Positions 1 through 7,329 of a stretch of DNA of 55,641 nucleotides are shown piece by piece. The stretch lies in IMG/VR virus record IMGVR_UViG_3300020478_000010, positions 1 through 55,641 of that record, one strand, 5' to 3'. The stretch comes from a virus. The notes under the pieces are model-generated. The model searched no databases and was not told the origin of the DNA. It saw only the letters and a list, made by a program, of their open reading frames with translations. A program made the translations under genes and the position numbers. Positions within the stretch are counted from its first letter, which is position 1, and every line of letters starts with the position of its first letter.

Positions 1-65
1 ATCACCGGTGCTGTAAAAAATATAGCAGGGGACTTATAGTTCACAATTTTTTGTAGAAACTTTGT

Positions 66-94
66 TTGGTTAGTGGGCGATTCTTTGGTATTAT
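66..94 (+). promoter_or_regulatory. Early promoter copy 1 (TTGGTT-N17-TATTAT)
   Basis: A -35-like TTGGTT (66-71) is separated by exactly 17 bases from TATTAT (89-94), with TGG directly before the -10 (extended -10). The same arrangement, including the AG after TTGGTT, recurs at 1142 and 2654, each time ahead of a + strand gene set. It would drive the three overlapping small genes from 135 to 1086. Host sigma-70-type recognition is inferred from the layout; there is no expression evidence. Confidence 0.8.
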
Positions 95-134
95 ATGTCT
101 AAATCAAAAAGCAACAAAAAACACGGAGAAAAAA

Positions 135-353
135 ATGATTAAATTATTTGACACATTATTTTACAGAATATACTCACCATTCGTGGGTATATTTGGTTTG
201 TACTTTGGAACTCATCATGGCTTGGCTTATGTCTTGCCACATTTTGTTGATGTTTCATTGGAAGTATGGTTACATATATTCGTTTCATTCACATTACTTA
301 TGGCAGGAGTTATGTTCACAATAATCACAATCACACAATGGAGGAAAAAATGA
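135..353 (+). CDS. Small two-helix membrane protein
   Basis: A 72-aa protein of unknown function. Two hydrophobic stretches (about residues 10-35 and 45-66) are joined by a short loop, and it ends in a basic WRKK tail, so it probably sits in the host inner membrane. I chose the ATG at 135 because GGAG lies 6 bases before it; a longer reading from 66 would begin inside the -35 box of the promoter. It ends in an ATGA overlap with the next gene, so the two are probably translationally coupled. A role in early takeover of the membrane or superinfection exclusion is possible but only a guess. Confidence 0.7.
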   Translation: MIKLFDTLFYRIYSPFVGIFGLYFGTHHGLAYVLPHFVDVSLEVWLHIFVSFTLLMAGVMFTIITITQWRKK

Positions 354-736
354 GCCAGTTATCAAAAGAAAATTATGAGACAATGGTTAGCATTTTAGCT
401 GACCACAATGCCTCTGATGAATTAGCAGGAGCATTAGCCAGTTACTTTGAGCAGGACAATCCATTGTTCAAACGAGAGTTATTTTTAAAAAAGTTTTTCT
501 TAAAACGTGAAGTTTCACAACAATTAAGTCAGGCTCACAAGCATTTAAGTTCAATGCATTCACTAGCCGTCAAATGTTTTAAATGTAACAAACCTCTTGA
601 CGTAGTAAAAATTAATTATGTAATGCTTGATGACAAAGAGGCTTGTTATCCTTGTGCATTGAAAGATGCAAAAGAAAAACTCACTTTGGCTCACAACGAT
701 TACAGAACTGCTTATTTTAAAGGGAGAGGTGCATGA
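350..736 (+). CDS. Small zinc-finger protein
   Basis: A 128-aa protein. The N-terminal two thirds are helical and rich in Glu, Lys and Gln. Near residues 90-120 there is a CxxC...CxxC pair (CFKC and CYPC), which looks like a single zinc-binding knuckle. The ATG at 350 overlaps the previous stop and has GAGG in front. The gene also overlaps the next by four bases, making a three-gene coupled operon from the promoter at 66. The function is unknown; a nucleic-acid or protein-binding adaptor would fit. Confidence 0.7.
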   Translation: MSQLSKENYETMVSILADHNASDELAGALASYFEQDNPLFKRELFLKKFFLKREVSQQLSQAHKHLSSMHSLAVKCFKCNKPLDVVKINYVMLDDKEACYPCALKDAKEKLTLAHNDYRTAYFKGRGA

Positions 737-1086
737 GAATCAAAAAAGATATTCACAAAGGTGTGCTTCACGATAATGGTTGTGAGCATTTGAAAAGTCA
801 ATATATGTTTTCTTGCAAAACTTTTGACCACAATGATGAAGCTGTTGGTTGGGACATATATTTGTTACCTGCCGTAACTGGAACTAATTCAAATAACTTT
901 CAACTCTGCTTACGTAATGGTGATGAAGGTCATGCTTATTCAAGTGTTAGCCTAGAAATAGTTATAAGAGATTATCTTAATAGACAACAAAAAGAAGATA
1001 ACAAACTTAACATTGCAGAAGATATTCTTTTTAACGACCAACGTAATAGAGATATAAGTTTAGAAGAACTTTCTGAACTTATTTAA
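733..1086 (+). CDS. Hypothetical early protein
   Basis: A 117-aa soluble protein with no family that I recognise. It starts at an ATGA overlap with the zinc-finger gene and is followed within 20 bases by a strong terminator, so it is the last gene of the first early operon. The C-terminal third is acidic and probably helical. Confidence 0.65.
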   Translation: MRIKKDIHKGVLHDNGCEHLKSQYMFSCKTFDHNDEAVGWDIYLLPAVTGTNSNNFQLCLRNGDEGHAYSSVSLEIVIRDYLNRQQKEDNKLNIAEDILFNDQRNRDISLEELSELI

Positions 1087-1106
1087 AGAGTTTCTCCCCC
1101 AAACTG

Positions 1107-1132
1107 CCCCCACTTCGGTGGGGGTTTTTTTT
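1107..1132 (+). terminator. Rho-independent terminator
   Basis: A perfect 7-bp GC-rich stem (CCCCCAC/GTGGGGG) closed by a TTCG tetraloop and followed by eight T. It closes the first early operon and insulates it from the next promoter, which starts only ten bases later. Confidence 0.95.
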
Positions 1133-1141
1133 GTGCTTTGT

Positions 1142-1170
1142 TTGGTTAGTAAGGGGGTTTGTGGTATATT
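1142..1170 (+). promoter_or_regulatory. Early promoter copy 2 (TTGGTT-N17-TATATT)
   Basis: TTGGTT (1142-1147), a 17-base spacer and TATATT (1165-1170) preceded by TGG. It is the same design as the copies at 66 and 2654. The expected start of transcription (about 1177) falls just before a 10-base stem arm, so the RNA would begin in a folded leader. Confidence 0.8.
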
Positions 1171-1176
1171 ATGAGC

Positions 1177-1303
1177 ATGGAAAGAGATTGGTTTTTTGTC
1201 TCCAAAATCTCCTTGGGGTTCGGCTAAAAAATTAAATGGTGTGTTGTTAGCATAATAACATACGTCAATCTCTTTTCAAATCTTAGAAAGGAGGACTAAA
1301 TTA
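1177..1303 (+). promoter_or_regulatory. Structured 5' leader with possible anti-Shine-Dalgarno element
   Basis: Bases 1181-1190 (AAAGAGATTG) are perfectly complementary to 1266-1275 (CAATCTCTTT). Inside this closing stem lies a second hairpin, TGTTGTT (1242-1248) with AATAACA (1254-1260), extendable by GU pairs. An unpaired CTCCTT at 1209-1214 is complementary to AAGGAG at 1288-1293, the ribosome binding site of the next gene. The layout (promoter, folded leader, sequestering element, ribosome site) resembles a cis-regulatory switch, but I recognise no known class. Confidence 0.55.
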
Positions 1304-1747
1304 TTGACAAGTATATCACTTGATATGTCTTTGCCAAAAGACTGGGTAGATACACCACTCACTCAATGGTTGGTACGTAATGATGTTCGTAGTGTGAACA
1401 AATTCATCACGTACTCTGGCATTGGTTGGGACACTGGCATGAAGATTGTTCGTGGTTTTAATCAAGGTTACGGCATTTCTACACCAACACGTAGAAAGCT
1501 AATTAATCTTGGATTACCACGTGCTGCGATTACGGCTCACGAGAAGGCAGTTGCCAAATTACCTCGTGCATCAATGCTTCAGAAAGTCGCCAAGACTGTC
1601 CCTAATAATCCGATTGGTTTATCTTTCACAGGCTCTGTGAGCAAAGATACAAAAGATGATGCACTCGCTAAAGAGGTTGCAGACATCAAAAAATTACTTC
1701 AGTCTATTGGTTCAAGGTTATTACACTTTGACCTTGAAAGGAAGTAG
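1304..1747 (+). CDS. Putative HTH regulator (TTG start)
   Basis: A 147-aa protein. I place the start at TTG 1304 because AAAGGAGG lies about nine bases upstream; the first in-frame ATG (1325) is too far from it. Residues about 28-70 look like a helix-turn-helix segment of the lambda-repressor type, ending in TPTRRKLINLGL. The C terminus is a predicted coiled helix. It is expressed from promoter 1142 behind the structured leader, so tight control of its level is likely. An early DNA-binding regulator is the best guess. Confidence 0.65.
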   Translation: MTSISLDMSLPKDWVDTPLTQWLVRNDVRSVNKFITYSGIGWDTGMKIVRGFNQGYGISTPTRRKLINLGLPRAAITAHEKAVAKLPRASMLQKVAKTVPNNPIGLSFTGSVSKDTKDDALAKEVADIKKLLQSIGSRLLHFDLERK

Positions 1748-1765
1748 ATAAGCAATTATCAAACA

Positions 1766-1868
1766 ACTCTTACGAGTCAGTCCGTGGTTAGCAAATTTAT
1801 AGACTGGGTCGATAAAGACAAGAGCAGGACGGTTTCAGCAACCCACAGCTGAATGGTCTTGCTCTTGT
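1766..1868 (+). other. Hairpin array directly upstream of the tRNA
   Basis: Three stems lie between the HTH gene and the tRNA: ACTC/GAGT (1766-1777), CAGTC/GACTG (1778-1806), and a long one in which 1818-1830 pairs with 1856-1868 over 13 bp (one GU), topped by TTCAGC/GCTGAA (1834-1839 with 1848-1853). There is no T-run after the long stem, so it is not a standard terminator. A processing site for the tRNA precursor or a small structured RNA are both possible. Confidence 0.5.
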
Positions 1869-1877
1869 TTCCACTAT

Positions 1878-1953
1878 GTCCCGTTCGTCTAGTGGTCTAG
1901 GACATCACCCTTTCAAGGTGACAACGTAGGTTCGAATCCTGCACGGGATACCA
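1878..1953 (+). tRNA. tRNA-Glu (anticodon TTC)
   Basis: A 76-base cloverleaf. The acceptor stem GTCCCGT pairs with ACGGGAT (first pair G-U). The anticodon stem TCACC/GGTGA holds the loop CTTTCAA with anticodon TTC, reading GAA and GAG. A GGTTCGAATCC T-arm is present, and the 3' end has an encoded ACCA. All expected parts are visible and intact. It is the only tRNA found in the window. Confidence 0.96.
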
Positions 1954-1984
1954 ACATTACTTTAATTATATAGGAGAAAGGCAT

Positions 1985-2230
1985 ATGTCAAGTGTCGAAT
2001 GCCAAAAATGTGGTGCAGACTATCCGTCTGTACGTAGAGAAGTCGCAAAGTATTTCCCTAATCTTTGCATTAATTGTGCTACTGATATGGATTATCTTAT
2101 CGAGATTCCTTATTCTTCAGTACCAACTCATAAAGGTGCGTATTTCCCGGTGAGGACTAAAAAGGACGTCTACAACCTTACGTGCAATCCCAAAAATTAT
2201 GACCATGAGCATTCGGAGAATCTATCGTGA
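1985..2230 (+). CDS. Small zinc-ribbon protein
   Basis: An 81-aa protein with CxxC at the N terminus (CQKC) and a second CxxC about 20 residues later (CINC), a probable zinc ribbon, followed by a stretch containing HKGAYFPVRTKKDV. AGGAG precedes the ATG by ten bases. Its stop overlaps the start of the wall hydrolase (TGATG), indicating coupling. The function is unknown. Confidence 0.7.
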   Translation: MSSVECQKCGADYPSVRREVAKYFPNLCINCATDMDYLIEIPYSSVPTHKGAYFPVRTKKDVYNLTCNPKNYDHEHSENLS

Positions 2231-2652
2231 TGTCGGCTATCGCTTGCTTGGCGACGGCAGTTTATTTTGAAGCCAGAGGTGAACCTATGGTTGGACAAGT
2301 AGCCGTTGCACAAGTTATTGTTAATCGTGTTTATGATGAACGATTTCCCGATACTGTGTGTGATGTAGTAAAGCAAGGCGAATATTACACATGGAATAAA
2401 TCAATACCAATAAAACATAGATGTCAATTTTCTTTTTGGTGTGATGGCAAACCTGAAGTTATGCGAGATGAAACTGCAAAACAATGGGCATACAATGTTG
2501 CTGAATCCACATTACAAGGAATATTTTATGACACAACGTCAGGTGCTACACATTATCATGCAGACTATGTTGTGCCTGATTGGTCAAAAAATTCTATGTT
2601 CACAAAAACTGTTCAAATCAACGCTCACATTTTTTACAGGTGGGAGCGTTAG
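2230..2652 (+). CDS. SleB/CwlJ-like cell wall hydrolase
   Basis: A 140-aa protein matching the SleB/CwlJ hydrolase family, which cuts peptidoglycan. Visible motifs are the opening CLATAVYFEARGEP with the conserved catalytic Glu, the VAQVIVNRV helix, CQFSFWCDG, and THYHADYVVPDW. I chose ATG 2230 (TGATG overlap) over GTG 2227. There is no signal peptide, so export or virion incorporation would be needed. It lies among early genes, far from the late lysozyme at 52677, which is unusual for a lysis gene. Confidence 0.88.
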   Translation: MSAIACLATAVYFEARGEPMVGQVAVAQVIVNRVYDERFPDTVCDVVKQGEYYTWNKSIPIKHRCQFSFWCDGKPEVMRDETAKQWAYNVAESTLQGIFYDTTSGATHYHADYVVPDWSKNSMFTKTVQINAHIFYRWER

Positions 2653-2653
2653 T

Positions 2654-2682
2654 TTGGTTAGCAATGTCTTATTTGGTATAAT
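2654..2682 (+). promoter_or_regulatory. Early promoter copy 3 (TTGGTT-N17-TATAAT)
   Basis: TTGGTT (2654-2659), 17 bases, then a perfect TATAAT (2677-2682) preceded by TGG. It is the strongest match of the three early copies. It begins right after the hydrolase stop and would drive the coupled operon 2715-7201. Confidence 0.88.
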
Positions 2683-2714
2683 ACTTCAAATCAAAAATTA
2701 ACAAGGAGATAAAA

Positions 2715-3155
2715 ATGCCTAGAAAATACAAAGATGGCGATATCGTCAAGGTGTACTACAGCACACGCAGTAGACACCTCGCTTTTATTGGCAGAGTCAC
2801 AGACTATGTCGATAAGAAATATCGTGTCCTTTATCTGTGTGAATCCAGTGGTAATGAACGTGGCACATACAGATTCTCAAGTGACATGATATTTTCATGT
2901 TGGGTTTATGAAATTTCTGAACTACCCAACGACCATGAGTATATGTACAATGTGCAGAAATCAATCAAACGTATGTATTCAAGTTTCTGCGAAGATATGC
3001 TCGTAAAAAGAAATTGGTATTCCACTCCTGAGAACAAAGTAACTAAAATGGTTTACCAAGCATTCAAAGTAAAACGACTATTAGACTGGGATTTCACAAG
3101 GGTATTTCCAGTTGTACGATTTAGCGAGAGAGGAGAATACTTCTATGATTATTAG
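2715..3155 (+). CDS. Hypothetical early protein
   Basis: A 146-aa protein, first gene of the operon driven from 2654. The start has a clear AAGGAG. The N-terminal 60 residues look like a small beta barrel (DGDIVKVYY..., then a VTDYVDKKYRVLYL segment). The rest is rich in aromatic and basic residues. There is no family that I recognise. It overlaps the next gene by 11 bases. Confidence 0.7.
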   Translation: MPRKYKDGDIVKVYYSTRSRHLAFIGRVTDYVDKKYRVLYLCESSGNERGTYRFSSDMIFSCWVYEISELPNDHEYMYNVQKSIKRMYSSFCEDMLVKRNWYSTPENKVTKMVYQAFKVKRLLDWDFTRVFPVVRFSERGEYFYDY

Positions 3156-3705
3156 CCCTTACAAAGTAAATGATGTTATCAAACGTAGTGATATTTCTAC
3201 AGGTAACATCTTCACCTACCAAAATGGTAATGGCACTCGTTATGCCTCACTTGGCAGAAACAACGGCTTTTACTATGGTTTTAAACTTCAAAGTTTTGCA
3301 GAGTACACGCCAAGAACAGCTACGAGTTCTGACGACCCTGTAATCCACAAGCCTATTAAAGCAGTGGTTACACCTGTAACTTCACAGACTGTAGATAAGA
3401 TGTGTGTGATTGTCGGCTATTTTACTCTTGACCTTGCATTTGACAATATGCCAGAGATACGAGCCTACGACGGCACGTCCGTTCCATCATTTGGTAAACT
3501 TATATCTACACCAAATTCTGTAAACAAAGATGGTAAACCGCATTTGTTTATGAATCTCGGTCCGTCTGTACACACCGACAGAGGCATTGACTTGTATCCA
3601 TTATCTGAAGGTGGAAACGTCAAAGTGCTAGAGTTCGGTAATCTACTGGCTATCCGTGGCGACGTTACTTTTATTACTCATGAACAGAAGGAGAAAAAAG
3701 CATGA
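3145..3705 (+). CDS. Hypothetical early protein
   Basis: A 186-aa soluble protein, probably mostly beta structure. I chose the ATG at 3145 because GAGAGGAG lies just upstream, in place of a longer start at 3112. It is coupled to the next gene by an ATGA overlap. No family recognised; its neighbours suggest a part in the same early function as the 693-aa zinc protein and the peptidase. Confidence 0.7.
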   Translation: MIISPYKVNDVIKRSDISTGNIFTYQNGNGTRYASLGRNNGFYYGFKLQSFAEYTPRTATSSDDPVIHKPIKAVVTPVTSQTVDKMCVIVGYFTLDLAFDNMPEIRAYDGTSVPSFGKLISTPNSVNKDGKPHLFMNLGPSVHTDRGIDLYPLSEGGNVKVLEFGNLLAIRGDVTFITHEQKEKKA

Positions 3706-5783
3706 GAAAAACTAAACTCAAAAAAGTGATTGAGGAGGCTGAGGAGGTTAACTCCTCTATCCTTGCTTTCGCTAAATCACACAAAATACCGAATGAGTAT
3801 TTTGAGTATATCCCAGTTGAAGCACACCCTGTTGTTGTTTCAGCTTCTCGTAAACTAAAAATCTTAGCTCCACACTTTGAGAAACTTGTTTCAGATATTA
3901 TTGTTGGTATCAGTAGCTTGAGACACTCATCAGCCGTGTTGAGCAAAGAGCATGATAACCGAGACCTTTGTCATGCACATAACTACACACTAACTGGCAT
4001 TGCCATATGGTCTAAAGACAACCAAACAGTATGGTCTTATCCTAATCTGTGGGTAACTAAAAGACACGTTTACGCAAGTGCCTATCAGTATCAAAATGAC
4101 GGACTTGCTACAGAGATTGCTTTGTTTCCAAAAGTTACTGCTAGACTCCGTGATAAAATTAATCTTGATATATCAAATGGTAGGACAGAGTCATGGACTC
4201 CAGTTAGTCGTGGCATCAAACGACTAGGTGCAAAGCGTGAACAATCTTTGTCAGGCTATCTTGCCAAATGTCTGATGTTTAGTGGTAAGAGTATGCAAAG
4301 CATTCATGGTGGTTCTCAAATCGTTGATGCAATCTCTGCAAAAGTTCATGAGTTGTATGCACCCACTGAGTTTCACTTTGCTGATACTGTAGAAGATATA
4401 CGTTATATGTACAAAGTAGTTAGCAGAGAAACCCCTACTTCATGTATGGATAGCAAGCATTCATTTGGTCTCAGGTACGAAGATGGTTCAGAGGCTAGAC
4501 CAGTTGACTTCTATGCTCATTGTCCAATCACACGTGGCGCCTATCTTAAACGTGGCGATACTGTTCTTGCTCGTACAATCTGTTGGCTGGATACTTTGAC
4601 CGACAGATGGTTCTTTGGCAGGGTGTATGGCAACAGGAGTGCTTATCAGACTAGCTTGATAAACAAACTCAAAGCAGAGATAAATCCTGAAACAAACTAT
4701 GGTTACACACAGTTATCTGACGACAGAGATTGGTTTCCCGGTCGTGGCAACTATGACTATGCTCCGTATCCAAATCGAGCAGTTGATACGTTTACTGTGC
4801 CGTATGCTCGGACAGATGATGACTACGAAGTTGCACTCATACCATATCTTGACCAACTGCCGTTCAACTCAATCAAGGTTGACGAAGGTAAGGGCGAGTG
4901 GACATATCACATCAATCACTCTGACAACCACGAGAAAGGCAATCACCCTATTGATGTTCGTGCTACCTGTGGTTACTATTATCCTGAGGGTGGTAGCAGT
5001 GATGACTATATCTACTGTGCTGAATGTGATACTGAACATTGGCATGAAGATGCTCTAGAAATTTCAGGTGAATATTTCTGCGACTCACACTGTGCCGTTG
5101 ACTATGGTTTGTGTCTCTATGTGCAATCAGATAATTCTCGTTGGCGACGACGAAGTCAATTACATGAGATTATACCTGTAGCAGATTATATTCCTGCCTT
5201 TGGTCAAGATGCGTTGTTTAGCAACTATCAGGCTGCGATAAATAATATGAATACTGCTATTTATCGTCCATCTTTGTTTGCGGAAACAGAGCTTGATTTT
5301 TTTGTCTATATTCGCAGGATAAGCTTACCATTTCTTGGTAACGAGTTACTTGTAGACGAAGATTCAAGTATGGCAAAAGATTATCAGGGACTTGGCAATG
5401 TTCATTTGTATCATCACCCTAGAGATGTGTATCTTGCAGAAACTAAAAATGTTGACATGACTTTTACTAAATCAGTTGTGAGCCAAATGACTCCAGATTA
5501 TCTTACTAAGATACAATGTAGACACGCAAATACAACGAGTATCATTGATACTGTATCTTGTACTCGTAACATTGAAGATAATTTACATATCAAAGACTCT
5601 TATAAGCTAATATCACATACTAGATATCGCAGTGACAATATACTTGACTTTGACATGGATAGAGAAGACAAAGCAATCTTTGAAGCTTTCTCTCAAAAAC
5701 TAGGAGATTTACCAAAACTACTTACTGGTGAACTTCCAAAACTAGAATTAATTGTAACAACCAATAAAGGAGAAACCAAATGA
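3702..5783 (+). CDS. Large early protein with zinc fingers
   Basis: A 693-aa protein, the largest of the early arm. A central region contains SCMDSKHSFGLRY, PVDFYAHCP and a GDTVLARTICW...FFGRVYG block. I recall similar blocks in uncharacterised proteins of other phages, but no assigned function. Around residues 440-475 there is a cysteine/histidine cluster (YCAEC, HWHED, YFCDSHC) that looks like a LIM- or treble-clef-like zinc finger. The gene overlaps both neighbours by four bases, so it is made together with the peptidase. No enzyme motif is visible. Confidence 0.75.
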   Translation: MRKTKLKKVIEEAEEVNSSILAFAKSHKIPNEYFEYIPVEAHPVVVSASRKLKILAPHFEKLVSDIIVGISSLRHSSAVLSKEHDNRDLCHAHNYTLTGIAIWSKDNQTVWSYPNLWVTKRHVYASAYQYQNDGLATEIALFPKVTARLRDKINLDISNGRTESWTPVSRGIKRLGAKREQSLSGYLAKCLMFSGKSMQSIHGGSQIVDAISAKVHELYAPTEFHFADTVEDIRYMYKVVSRETPTSCMDSKHSFGLRYEDGSEARPVDFYAHCPITRGAYLKRGDTVLARTICWLDTLTDRWFFGRVYGNRSAYQTSLINKLKAEINPETNYGYTQLSDDRDWFPGRGNYDYAPYPNRAVDTFTVPYARTDDDYEVALIPYLDQLPFNSIKVDEGKGEWTYHINHSDNHEKGNHPIDVRATCGYYYPEGGSSDDYIYCAECDTEHWHEDALEISGEYFCDSHCAVDYGLCLYVQSDNSRWRRRSQLHEIIPVADYIPAFGQDALFSNYQAAINNMNTAIYRPSLFAETELDFFVYIRRISLPFLGNELLVDEDSSMAKDYQGLGNVHLYHHPRDVYLAETKNVDMTFTKSVVSQMTPDYLTKIQCRHANTTSIIDTVSCTRNIEDNLHIKDSYKLISHTRYRSDNILDFDMDREDKAIFEAFSQKLGDLPKLLTGELPKLELIVTTNKGETK

Positions 5784-7201
5784 CTGGTTCTTATTTCTAT
5801 AATATAAAACCCAAAGTAGAACTTGACGAGACAACTCGTCTACAACGAGGCGACGATAAGATGAATACTCTTCTATTCGACTTACTAACCAATGCTTCAC
5901 CAAATGGCACAGAGAAAGTTATTGCTGACATCATTACATCTTATGTCAATAAAAATTTACCTGCCAAGGCATATGAGATTATACCTGACAAGGAAGGAGA
6001 AAATCTTATTATTCGTGTCGGCAAAGCTAACAATGTAATGTTCAGTTCGCACATGGACACAGTTCATACAAGTAACAGACATAATATTAATCTTCATGTT
6101 ACTGATGAGAATTATGTCTATGGCTCTATCGACGATATGAGCAAACTGTATTACAATGATGATGACGAACACGTTACTCAACATCAGATTGAACAAGAGG
6201 CTAAAAAGCATGGTGCGTCATACGACCACTACATTATGTGGAGTGGCAAACTCTATGGTTCAGATGATGACTTTGACGGGTGGTCTGACCTCAACATGGA
6301 ATATACACACAAGCATGAAGTTATCACCAAAAATTCTGTACTTGGTGCTGATGACAAACTAGGTTGCTACATCATGTGTCGCATGATTGAGAAACGAGTT
6401 CCCGGTCTGTATGTCTTTCATGTAGGCGAAGAGTGTGGTGGTATCGGTTCTACTTATCTTTCTACATCTCGTAAAGAACTATTTACTAATATTGATTACT
6501 GTATTGCTTTCGACAGAAAAGGCTACAATGATGTCATCTATCGTCAATCAGGTGGTCAATGTTGTTCAAACATCTTTGCTAAAACTTTGTGTGATGAAAT
6601 CAACAAGTATCTTCCTCCGAAAGAAAAAGCTGAACCATCACCAAACGGCTCATTTACTGACTCAGCAAACTATACTGACTTGATTGCCGAGTGTACTAAT
6701 ATGCCAGTTGGTTACTTTGACCAACACAGTTCAGGAGAACACTTTGACCTTGAATGGCTTGAACGATATGCGATACCTGCTTACACCAGTATCAAATGGT
6801 CTTCCCTGCCTGTCAAGAGAAATCCTGACGAGCCAAAAGTCAACAACTACACGAGCCGTTTTAGTAGTTACAACAGACATGGCTATCGTGGTTACAATTC
6901 AGGCTACGGAGACTACCAAAATTCTTTTTGGGACGAAGACGAGTTTGAGCAACGACACTCTAGGACAAAGTCAACAAACAGAAACAAGCATCAATCAACT
7001 CTTGACAAGATAAAACATCTTGTAGAAAACAAGGTTGATAAGTATGAACCTGATATTGGCTTTGAAAGTGAAGAAACTCATGGACAAAGAGTTCAACGTG
7101 TGCTATATTCGTTTATAGCTTCTGACTTAACTTTAGAAGAGATTGCTGAACTTGTTGTAGACACCTATGACAATGCACAGGCAAATCATTATGATTGGTA
7201 A
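5780..7201 (+). CDS. Di-zinc metallopeptidase, M20/M28/M42 type
   Basis: A 473-aa protein with a full set of co-catalytic zinc peptidase motifs: SHMDTVH (H91, D93), GADDKLG (D191/D192), GEECGGIGS (E217, E218), AFDRKG (D245) and HSSGEH (H316, H321). The family removes residues from peptide ends or splits small amide substrates. The spacing between D245 and H316 leaves no room for the usual M20 dimerisation domain, so the fold may be nearer M28 or a minimal M20. About 85 residues are inserted between the first two motifs. The last 120 residues are disordered, rich in Tyr, Asn, Arg and Gly. It is the last gene of the coupled early operon; the substrate is unknown. Confidence 0.85.
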   Translation: MTGSYFYNIKPKVELDETTRLQRGDDKMNTLLFDLLTNASPNGTEKVIADIITSYVNKNLPAKAYEIIPDKEGENLIIRVGKANNVMFSSHMDTVHTSNRHNINLHVTDENYVYGSIDDMSKLYYNDDDEHVTQHQIEQEAKKHGASYDHYIMWSGKLYGSDDDFDGWSDLNMEYTHKHEVITKNSVLGADDKLGCYIMCRMIEKRVPGLYVFHVGEECGGIGSTYLSTSRKELFTNIDYCIAFDRKGYNDVIYRQSGGQCCSNIFAKTLCDEINKYLPPKEKAEPSPNGSFTDSANYTDLIAECTNMPVGYFDQHSSGEHFDLEWLERYAIPAYTSIKWSSLPVKRNPDEPKVNNYTSRFSSYNRHGYRGYNSGYGDYQNSFWDEDEFEQRHSRTKSTNRNKHQSTLDKIKHLVENKVDKYEPDIGFESEETHGQRVQRVLYSFIASDLTLEEIAELVVDTYDNAQANHYDW

Positions 7202-7233
7202 GTCATAAGCTGTTTATCTCTTGTTTGACCCTT

Positions 7234-7271
7234 ATCCCTCATCTGCTTTTGCAGGTGGGGGATTTTTTTTT
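7234..7271 (+). terminator. Strong rho-independent terminator
   Basis: A 13-bp stem (7234-7246 with 7251-7263, two GU pairs) with a TTTT loop, followed by a run of T. It ends the early operon. The next promoter's -35 begins two bases after it. Confidence 0.93.
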
Positions 7272-7272
7272 G

Positions 7273-7301
7273 TTGACAGATTAATTTTAATATGCTAAAA
7301 G
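7273..7301 (+). promoter_or_regulatory. Replication promoter, second family (TTGACA-N17-TAAAAG)
   Basis: A perfect TTGACA (7273-7278), 17 bases, TAAAAG (7296-7301). The segment TA-N3-TAAAA twelve bases after TTGACA is shared with 11393 and 55144. The -35 is canonical but the -10 is not, which would suit a promoter needing an activator or a modified host polymerase. It drives primase, helicase and DNA polymerase. Confidence 0.75.
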
Positions 7302-7329
7302 CAAGCTACTTGCCGAGGGGGTACACCAT

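Noticed and set aside
1304-1747. A lysogeny repressor
   Set aside because: The HTH protein has no accompanying integrase, antirepressor or attachment site, so a temperate life cycle is not supported.
1748-1870. A self-cleaving ribozyme before the tRNA
   Set aside because: The stems do not contain a hammerhead core (no CTGANGA with GAAA) or another ribozyme signature that I know.
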